Assembly (NCBI GenBank): GCA_035277485.1
Contig: DATEKK010000109.1
Span: 1 to 64,000, forward strand
Direction of reading: 5' to 3'
DNA: 64,000 nucleotides
DNA from: JADGGM01 sp035277485
GTDB taxonomy: Bacteria; Gemmatimonadota; Gemmatimonadetes; Gemmatimonadales; Gemmatimonadaceae
The stretch's first letter is position 1. Every line of letters starts with the position of its first letter. A model generated the notes under the pieces. The model was given only the letters and a program-made list of their open reading frames with translations. It did not search any database and had not been told where the DNA came from. A program made the position numbers and the translations under genes. Shown here in pieces: positions 58,339-64,000 of the stretch.

Positions 58339-59961
58339 ATGACCATCGAGCTCCGTCCCCACGATGTGGACGCGCGCGGACGTGTGTCGCGCGTGTGGCC
58401 CGTCGTCCGGCCGTGGCTCGTGTGGGGCGCCATCCTCACGGCCGCGACCGTAGCCATGTACTTCGTGCGCTACGACATCAACGAAGGGCACGTCGCGCTC
58501 GCTTACTTGCTCATTGTGTTAGGCGGCAGCGTGAGCGGGGGGCGCGCACTCGGGTTGACGCTCGCGTGTTCCGGTTTCCTCCTCATCGACTACTACTTTC
58601 AGCCGCCGTTCGACCAGTGGAACGTCGGGAAGCCGCTCGACTGGGTGGCGCTGATCTCGTTCCTCGTCGTCGCCGCGGTTGCCACGCAGCTGCTGGTTCG
58701 CGCGCAGGAGGCGGCGAGCCGCGCGCGTCAGCGGGCAAACGAAGTCGAATGGTTGTCGCGGCTTGGCGCTGAAGCGCTCAACGCGGGTCGCGCCGCCGAG
58801 GCGTTGCACGCGATAGCGGAGATCGTGCATCGCACGCTGACCGCAACGGCATGCGCCATCTTCGCGTGGGAGGATGGACGCCTGGGTTCCGAACCCATTG
58901 CGCGCTCCGGTCAGAGCGACGGGGAGCTGGTCGCCCCCGATCGCGAGCTCGCGGCCTGGGTCGGTGAGCACGGCTTTGGCGCGGCCGTGCGCGGCGATGG
59001 GCAGATCGTGCGCGGCGTCGCTCCCGTCGCGGACGATGCGTTAGGCCTGGAGGCTGATGATGCCCTCGCCATCATGCTTCCGCTCCGTGTGAACGCGCGC
59101 ACCGTGGGCGTGCTCCACGTGTCGGCGGCCGAGCCGATCATGCGCGGCGTCGCACGGCGGCGATTCCTGGCGGCGCTGGCATACTACGCTGCGTTAGGCG
59201 TGGAGCGGCTGCGTCTGGAAACTGAAGCCGATCACGCCGGCGCGCTGCGCGAGGCGGATCGCATGAAGGACTTCGTGCTCGCGTCCGTGTCGCACGATCT
59301 GCGCTCCCCGCTCACGGCGATCAAAGCATTGGCGCACGATGCCGCCGCCCGCGGCGAGCCGAGCGGCGCCGTGATCGAAGAGCAGGCCGATCGACTCGGC
59401 CGAATGGTCGGCGACCTGCTCGACTTGTCGCGAATGAAGGCGGGTCCGTTCCCGGTGCGCGTCGAGCTGAATACGGCCGAAGACCTGATTGGCGCGGTGT
59501 TGCGGCAGCTCGGCCAGCCGCTCGACGGCCGACTGCAAACGCCGCGATTGAATCTCGACCAACCCGCGCTGCTCGCCCGGTTCGACTTCGTGCAGTCGAT
59601 GCGCATCCTGGTCAACCTGATCGAGAACGCGGATCGGTATGCGCCGCCCGGGACGACGATAGACCTGGATGCGCGACGGCGCGGCGATGCGATCTGGTTT
59701 TCAGTATCGGATCGCGGTCCCGGCGTTCCGCCATCCGAAGAGCAGCGAATTTTCCATCCGTTTTATCAACCTGCGGCGAGGGCCGGCGCACGAACCGGCG
59801 GTGCCGGCCTCGGCCTTGCGATCGCTCGCGGACTTGCGCAGGCGCAGGGCGGCGATCTGCGTTACGAGGCCCGTGCTGGTGGGGGAAGCGTTTTCACGCT
59901 GTCGCTGCCCGCGATGGACGACGCCGACTCGCCGCGACCCGCCCCGCTGGCGACCACGTAG
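58339..59961 (+). CDS. KdpD-like sensor histidine kinase
   Basis: The 540-residue protein has four N-terminal helices (DUF4118, about 25-125; FLLIDYYFQPPFDQW is KdpD-like), a GAF-like domain (about 150-300), a HisKA box FVLASVSHDLRSPLTAIK with the phosphorylated His, N box NLIENADRYAPPG and G boxes DRGPGVP and GGAGLGLAIARGL. The KdpD N-terminal (Usp/ATP) domain is absent and no response regulator is adjacent. I chose ATG 58339; TTG 58288 is possible. Confidence 0.88.
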   Translation: MTIELRPHDVDARGRVSRVWPVVRPWLVWGAILTAATVAMYFVRYDINEGHVALAYLLIVLGGSVSGGRALGLTLACSGFLLIDYYFQPPFDQWNVGKPLDWVALISFLVVAAVATQLLVRAQEAASRARQRANEVEWLSRLGAEALNAGRAAEALHAIAEIVHRTLTATACAIFAWEDGRLGSEPIARSGQSDGELVAPDRELAAWVGEHGFGAAVRGDGQIVRGVAPVADDALGLEADDALAIMLPLRVNARTVGVLHVSAAEPIMRGVARRRFLAALAYYAALGVERLRLETEADHAGALREADRMKDFVLASVSHDLRSPLTAIKALAHDAAARGEPSGAVIEEQADRLGRMVGDLLDLSRMKAGPFPVRVELNTAEDLIGAVLRQLGQPLDGRLQTPRLNLDQPALLARFDFVQSMRILVNLIENADRYAPPGTTIDLDARRRGDAIWFSVSDRGPGVPPSEEQRIFHPFYQPAARAGARTGGAGLGLAIARGLAQAQGGDLRYEARAGGGSVFTLSLPAMDDADSPRPAPLATT

Positions 59962-60300
59962 CCTCGCGCGATCCGTTTCCCCTGCGCGGCAACTGGTGTC
60001 GCAAAAGCGCCCCAACGCCGCAGTTAGCCGCGTCTAACGGAACCTCCGCTACCGGAGCGTTCCGTAACCCTGGTGTCCATCATCTTGACACCAGTCGCGA
60101 GCGGGCGTGACGCAACTTCCGCCCAGAGCACCGTTTCGCTCGCTGAAACCGATCGTGTCGCATCGGTCAAATCGGTCATTCTGACTTTCAGGTACGGCGG
60201 TTGCCCTTGTTGCGGCCGCGATCCCAATGGGGGGTCGTCCCGCCGGGCCTGGGAGTGCAGGCCCGACACGTCACCTATAGCAATGCGATCCGGAGCCCCT
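59962..60300. other. 339-bp gap before the ZU5-like lipoprotein
   Basis: It holds a candidate -35 TTGACA (60085-60090) without a matching -10, and a hairpin GGGCCT-N8-AGGCCC (60245-60264) just upstream of the next gene. An in-frame extension of that gene back to 60073 is open but has no signal-peptide logic. No RNA gene is recognisable. Confidence 0.4.
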
Positions 60301-60858
60301 ATGCTGCGAACCAGAATGCGCACGCTCGTCCTGTCGGCGGTGCTCATTGCGACGAGCGCCAGTTGCTTTTCCGATATGGGACCGACGGGGATCTCCACGC
60401 CCGACGTGCCAAAGACCAACCAATCGCTCCTGTCGCCAATCCTTGGCGTGACGACCTCGTTGGTCGGCACTCTCTTCAAATGCACGCCGCAGCCGTTCGC
60501 GGCGGATACGGAGGTCATTGGCTCGGGCGGCGGCGTGATCACGATGGGCAAGCACAAGCTGGTGATTCCTGCCGGCGCGCTTTCCAGCCCCGTGCGCATC
60601 ATTGGCTCCGCTCCCGTGGGCAACGTGGTGTCGGTGCAGTTCCAGCCGGAAGGCTTGCAGTTCAATTCAAAGCACCTGCCTCAACTGACGCTTGACTACA
60701 GCGCGTGTCCGCTCGTCTCAAACTTGCTGCCTAAGCAGATCGCGTACACGGACAACAACCTGAACATTCTGTCGTACCTGCTGTCGCTCGACAACCTGCT
60801 CAGACGTCAAGTGACCGGACAGGTGCATCACTTCTCGAGGTACGCCATCGCATGGTGA
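60301..60858 (+). CDS. Lipoprotein with ZU5-like domain
   Basis: The 185-residue product has a lipoprotein signal (LIATSASCFSDM). The mature protein contains GGGVITMGKHKLVIPAGALSSPVRI, the G-G-x-hydrophobic-IPxGAL pattern of ZU5 domains, with FQPEGLQF following as expected. Such domains mediate protein-protein contacts, often in surface proteins. ATG 60301 and 60316 are both possible. It precedes the TPR-HD-GYP gene by 10 bp on the same strand. Confidence 0.7.
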   Translation: MLRTRMRTLVLSAVLIATSASCFSDMGPTGISTPDVPKTNQSLLSPILGVTTSLVGTLFKCTPQPFAADTEVIGSGGGVITMGKHKLVIPAGALSSPVRIIGSAPVGNVVSVQFQPEGLQFNSKHLPQLTLDYSACPLVSNLLPKQIAYTDNNLNILSYLLSLDNLLRRQVTGQVHHFSRYAIAW

Positions 60859-60868
60859 GGTCGTAGCG

Positions 60869-62509
60869 GTGACCCGTTCATTACCGACGCGCTCCGGCGT
60901 CGGTCTCACGCAATCGCCGACGCAGTGGGGGCAGATCCAGAACCCCTACCGCGCCGGCGATCTGCTTGCGCGGGCGCGTGAGTTCGAGCGGGGCGGCCGC
61001 ATTCCCGAAGCAATCGATGCGTACGACAGCGCGGTTGCGGCGGCCGAGGCGAGCGGAGAGCGCACCGTGCTCGCGGAAGCGCTGCGCCGGCTGGCCGTCA
61101 TGCATCATCACCGCAACGACGCGACGCGGGCGCGAGCGCTCTGCGAGCGCAGCCGCGACGTCGCTGTCGAAGCGCAGCACCCGCTGCTCGCGGCGGAGGC
61201 GCTGAACGTACTGGCCGGCTTCCAGTTCGAGGCGGGCGAGATTCCGTCGGCCCGCGACACATTCCGCCGCGCACTCGAGTTAGGCGGAGACGTGCTCGAA
61301 CTGCGTGCGCGTGTGGAGCAGAACCTCGGCGTGCTCGCGAACACGCAGGGCGACGTGGCCGCCGCGCTGTCGCACTACCAGCGGTCGCTCGATGCCTGCC
61401 GGACGCTCGGCGACGAGAAGGGCTGCGCGATCGCCTATCACAACCTGGGCATGTTGAGCGCGGACCGCGAGCTGTGGGATGATGCGGACCGCTATTACGC
61501 GCAGAGCATCGCGATCGCCGAGTCGATCGGCGACGTACACCTGCGCGGGCTGTGCCTGCTCAACCACGCCGAGGTGCACCTCGCGCGCCAGCGATACGAC
61601 ATCGCGCGTCACAGCGCGGAAACTGCGTTAGGCATCTTCGACCAGCTCGGAGCGCGCCTCGACAAGGCCGATGCGTACAAGGTGATCGGCGTCGTGTTCC
61701 GTGAGACGGGCCGTCACGCGCTGGCCGAGTCGCGTCTGCGCGCCGCGATCGACCACGCGGTGTCGACGGGATCGGTGCTGAGCGAAGCCGAAAGCTCGCG
61801 CGAGCTCGCGCGCCTGTTCCAGGCGATGGGCCGCAACCAGGAAGCGCTGACGCTGCTCAACTCGGCGCACCGGCTCTTCGGGCGTCTGGATGCGCGCCGC
61901 GATCTGGTCGACGTCGACGCCAAACGCGCGAATCTCGAGGACACATTCCTCGCGATCGTACGCGACTGGGGTCAGTCGATCGAATCGGCGGACAGCTACA
62001 CGTTCGGTCACTGCGAGCGCGTGGCGAAGTACGCGATCGAAGTGGCGCGCGCGCTGGATCTCGACGAAGCGCAGCAGACCACCGTCCGGTTAGGCGCGTA
62101 TCTGCACGATCTGGGCAAGGTACGCGTCCCGCATGAAATTCTGAACAAGGCGGGCCCGCTCACCGCCGACGAATTCGCCATCATGCAGATGCACCCCGTG
62201 TGGGGGCTCGAGCTGCTGGCGACGGTGGAATTCCCGTGGGACCTCAAGCCGATCATCCGGTGGCACCACGAGAAGTACGATGGATCGGGTTATCCCGATC
62301 GGCTGCGCGGTGAGGAGATTCCGCTCTCGGCGCAAATCATCTGCATCGTCGATGTCTTCGATGCGCTCACGACCACGCGCAGTTATCGCGGCGCGCTGCC
62401 GCTCGACGAAGCGTTGCGCCGCATGCGCGAGTCGCGGGGATGGTGGCGGCCCGATGTCTACAACGCGTTCATGCGAACGGTCGCCCTCGGAGACAAACCC
62501 GCTGCCTGA
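60869..62509 (+). CDS. TPR-repeat protein with C-terminal HD-GYP domain
   Basis: The 546-residue cytoplasmic protein has an N-terminal array of about eight TPR units (residues about 30-345; e.g. AYHNLGMLSADRELWDDADRYY) and a C-terminal HD-GYP phosphodiesterase (about 360-540): HCERVAKYA, YLHDLGKVRVPHEILNKAG, HHEKYDGSGYPDRLRG. HD, HHxxxxGxGYP and the extra His residues are complete, so c-di-GMP or a cGAMP-type dinucleotide could be cleaved. TPRs would bind a partner protein. GTG start 60869. Confidence 0.9.
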   Translation: MTRSLPTRSGVGLTQSPTQWGQIQNPYRAGDLLARAREFERGGRIPEAIDAYDSAVAAAEASGERTVLAEALRRLAVMHHHRNDATRARALCERSRDVAVEAQHPLLAAEALNVLAGFQFEAGEIPSARDTFRRALELGGDVLELRARVEQNLGVLANTQGDVAAALSHYQRSLDACRTLGDEKGCAIAYHNLGMLSADRELWDDADRYYAQSIAIAESIGDVHLRGLCLLNHAEVHLARQRYDIARHSAETALGIFDQLGARLDKADAYKVIGVVFRETGRHALAESRLRAAIDHAVSTGSVLSEAESSRELARLFQAMGRNQEALTLLNSAHRLFGRLDARRDLVDVDAKRANLEDTFLAIVRDWGQSIESADSYTFGHCERVAKYAIEVARALDLDEAQQTTVRLGAYLHDLGKVRVPHEILNKAGPLTADEFAIMQMHPVWGLELLATVEFPWDLKPIIRWHHEKYDGSGYPDRLRGEEIPLSAQIICIVDVFDALTTTRSYRGALPLDEALRRMRESRGWWRPDVYNAFMRTVALGDKPAA

Positions 62510-62515
62510 TGCCAA

Positions 62516-62548
62516 AACCCCCATGCCCAACGATCGGGCATGGGGGTT
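62516..62548 (+). terminator. Intrinsic terminator-like hairpin
   Basis: AACCCCCATGCCC (62516-62528) and GGGCATGGGGGTT (62536-62548) are perfect complements with a 7-nt loop, 6 bp after the HD-GYP stop. The stem ends in TT and is followed by CTGACACC, so T-run support is modest. Confidence 0.75.
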
Positions 62549-62629
62549 CTGACACCAGCGGACGCGCAGGGCGCCCCCGGAGCGCCCCCCGGGTCCGCTG
62601 GACTGGTCCGGGCAGGCGATCGAGAAGCG

Positions 62630-63061
62630 TCAGTGGCTAGTCGTATCGTGCGGCATGCTCGACGAGTCACTCTTCACCGTGAAGCTCAGGTTCAGAGCCT
62701 TCAGCACGTCGTTGATGTCCGTGCTCGTGATGTTCTTCTGCTGACGGATGCACTGGACACCCTGTTCCGTCTTTGCACTCCACACGCCATCGGCCGAACC
62801 AGCATCACAGCCATTCGAATTGATGGCTTTCTGAAGCTGTTTCACCTGGTCGCTCGTGAGGCCAGGATTCTTCGCGGCCTGCAGCGGCGTACCGAGTTTG
62901 CCGTACGACGTGTCCTGAGTGACCTTGCCGGTCGTGTCCATCTTGGTGGTCGTGTCCATCCGAGTCGTCGTGTCGTGCGTCGGTGGTGTCGTTTGCTGCG
63001 CGAACGCCAGCGCGGGGACCAGCGCGAGCGAGCAAACGAGCGCGGTGATCTTCCGGATCAT
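62630..63061 (-). CDS. Exported peptidoglycan-binding-like small protein
   Basis: The 143-residue product has a signal peptide (ALVCSLALVPALAFAQQ), a repetitive DTT/MDTT linker (about 25-50) and a helical domain (LTSDQVKQLQKAINSNGCDAGSADGVWSAKTEQGVQCIRQQKNI, about 68-110) of the PGBD (peptidoglycan-binding) pattern with a Cys pair. AGGAGG precedes ATG 63061. It likely associates with the cell wall. Confidence 0.75.
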   Translation of the reverse strand: MIRKITALVCSLALVPALAFAQQTTPPTHDTTTRMDTTTKMDTTGKVTQDTSYGKLGTPLQAAKNPGLTSDQVKQLQKAINSNGCDAGSADGVWSAKTEQGVQCIRQQKNITSTDINDVLKALNLSFTVKSDSSSMPHDTTSH

Positions 63062-63250
63062 AAGTAAACCTCCTGAAGCATCTGCATTGATCGATCGCCT
63101 TCCGTGGTGCTCGTCGCTGAAGTGCGCGAGTCCGGGGCGCACGAAGCACAGAAGCAAGCTATGGACCGATGGATCGGCGCGACGCCGGGATGATCACGCA
63201 CGCATCGATGATTGTGTGACTCTAATTCCGCGACGCGATCCGGCACTCGC

Positions 63251-63865
63251 TCAGAGTGAGAATCGTGTAATGAATCGCGTGTTGGGCGTGACCGACGCGC
63301 GCACTGCGCGATGTGTTCGGCGCGACCCGCTGTCGTCTTTGGCGGGAGACACGTACTCGCTTGGATAGTAAAAACGGAACGCGACCTTGTCGCACTGAAT
63401 GACGGCGAATGGATCGCCGCGCTCGATCAGTTTTTCGTAATCTTCGCGGCTTGGTTGACAGCTGTACGCTTCGGGCCCGCCGGCGGCGCAATACTGTGGA
63501 TCGTCGGTGAGGCACGTGGCCGGGGTGTGCGTGTGCAGCTCCGGCGTGCCCGCGTGGCAGGCGAAGGACACGTGGTTAGGCGAGGCGGCGTCGACGTGCG
63601 CGGGTCGCACCTCGAGCACGTGAAAGATGCTGTCGACTTTGGTCGGCGAGATCACGCGCGCGACGATGCGCGCACGCCGAACACAATACGCCCGCTCCGG
63701 TTGCGCGGAATCCTCGCGCCATGCGGCGCGCAGCATGGCGCGCGCGCTGTCTTCCATCACGCCGAACCGCACGACTTGCGCGTGCGCTCCGCCGGCGGCG
63801 CAGCACGCGGCGATGAATGCCCAACGGAGTGCGCGGGGCGTCAGGAGCGGGAGCCGGAGTCTCAT
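63251..63865 (-). CDS. Exported JAMM/JAB-like metalloprotease-fold protein
   Basis: The 204-residue product has a signal peptide (ending GGAHAQVV) and a JAB/MPN-like core: E57 in PERAYCV, H111 and H113 in ELHTHTPAT, and S139-x-x-D142 in CQPSREDYEKL. These match the E, HxH and SxxD zinc ligands of JAMM proteases. An insertion with three Cys separates HxH from SxxD, which suggests an extracytoplasmic, disulfide-stabilised variant. ATG 63865 overlaps the S9 peptidase stop (TGATG). Substrate unknown. Confidence 0.7.
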   Translation of the reverse strand: MRLRLPLLTPRALRWAFIAACCAAGGAHAQVVRFGVMEDSARAMLRAAWREDSAQPERAYCVRRARIVARVISPTKVDSIFHVLEVRPAHVDAASPNHVSFACHAGTPELHTHTPATCLTDDPQYCAAGGPEAYSCQPSREDYEKLIERGDPFAVIQCDKVAFRFYYPSEYVSPAKDDSGSRRTHRAVRASVTPNTRFITRFSL

Positions 63866-64000
63866 CACTTGCGCTCGGGCGTTGCGGGAGCGAGCTCGCG
63901 CAACAGAAACGCAGCAATGCGCCGATACGCGAGCACTCGGTTAGACGTCTTGCGAAGCCCGTGCCCTTCGTCCGGATAGCGGAGATACTCGACGGTACCG
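63865..64000 (-). CDS. C-terminal part of an S9-family prolyl oligopeptidase
   Basis: The last 44 codons of a gene entering from the right edge read GTVEYLRYPDEGHGLRKTSN and a short tail. The YPDEGHG motif with its His is the catalytic histidine segment of S9 (dipeptidyl peptidase/acylaminoacyl peptidase) enzymes. It is coupled to the JAMM-like gene. The nucleophile and propeller lie outside the window. Confidence 0.8.
   Translation of the reverse strand, partial: GTVEYLRYPDEGHGLRKTSNRVLAYRRIAAFLLRELAPATPERK

Larger units (their letters stand above)
1..64000. repeat. Dispersed heptamer GTTAGGC/GCCTAAC
   Basis: I counted by eye about 46 GTTAGGC and 45 GCCTAAC on the plus strand. At roughly 67 percent GC about seven would be expected in total, a rough estimate. 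Examples: 79-85, 281-287, 27106-27112, 27126-27132. Most lie inside genes, where they encode Leu-Gly or Leu-Thr through TTA or CTA codons, and several contain stop codons. Copies with one changed base also keep the GTTAG/CTAAC core. Confidence 0.8.

Noticed and set aside
1..64000. Heptamer as Chi, KOPS or nematode-type telomere repeat (TTAGGC)
   Set aside because: Strand balance is nearly equal and copies are dispersed singly in genes, not tandem and not polar.
1..64000. Heptamer as a DtxR/IdeR box
   Set aside because: The DtxR consensus shares TTAGG letters, but most copies lie inside coding sequence without dyad symmetry.
1..64000. CRISPR arrays, tRNA and rRNA genes
   Set aside because: No regularly spaced repeats, no cloverleaf with CCA-type end and no rRNA-like sequence were seen by eye.

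Overview
The window is high-GC DNA, densely packed with genes on both strands. The style is that of a Gram-negative, probably Gemmatimonadota-type soil bacterium. Supporting signs are many lipoproteins and OMP-like exported proteins, a TonB receptor, an ADOP-type MacB-like permease, several Tat-exported enzymes, D/T-rich linkers in secreted proteins, and very frequent ATGA/TGATG start-stop overlaps. The phylum is an inference from style; no rRNA, tRNA or other marker gene was found. No CRISPR array, prophage or intact insertion sequence was seen.

Layout. 1-2.1 kb: a C-terminal gene fragment, a 411-bp gap and an AT-richer secreted lipoprotein. 2.1-10 kb: exported hydrolases and small exported proteins (esterase, two DinB-fold proteins, subtilase, DUF4142, M1 aminopeptidase). 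10-15 kb: an ACMSD-like amidohydrolase and a hmuTUV haem importer, set among long inverted-repeat elements. 15-25.4 kb: GNAT, ADOP permease, MscL, FTR1 iron permease, a MarR-GNAT fusion divergent from an SDR, MsrA, a DUF481 porin-like protein, an SDR and a cupin. 25.5-30.5 kb: TatA, a Ni/Co permease, a YncE-like propeller and mntH-mntR. 30.6-35.3 kb: a two-subunit Tat-exported molybdenum hydroxylase and an ECF sigma / anti-sigma / Spy-like module. 35.5-43 kb: an MgtA P-type ATPase, a proline-racemase-family enzyme and a Tat-exported GH127 pair. 43.2-47.5 kb: the biotin operon bioFADB. 47.5-51.5 kb: a probable copper-handling cluster (CopC, lipoprotein, His/Cys-rich protein, TonB receptor) and a 45-residue membrane protein. 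51.5-58.3 kb: CHAD-CYTH, the ergothioneine operon egtBDA and a flavin disulfide reductase. 58.3-64 kb: a KdpD-like kinase, a ZU5-like lipoprotein, a TPR-HD-GYP protein, a secreted JAMM-like protein and the end of an S9 peptidase.

Metabolic themes are metal acquisition (haem, Fe, Mn, Ni/Co, Mg, probably Cu), thiol and oxidative defence (ergothioneine, MsrA, flavin reductase), biotin synthesis and extracellular polymer degradation.

The most striking non-gene signal is a heptamer, GTTAGGC/GCCTAAC. By eye it occurs about 90 times, almost equally on both strands, mostly inside genes. It carries most of the rare TTA and CTA leucine codons and several stop codons, and once forms a perfect terminator-like hairpin from two inverted copies. 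It behaves like an uptake-sequence or HIP1-type genome signature. The second signal is a family of long palindromic elements near 10, 11.6 and 25.6 kb that share their outer ends but differ inside.
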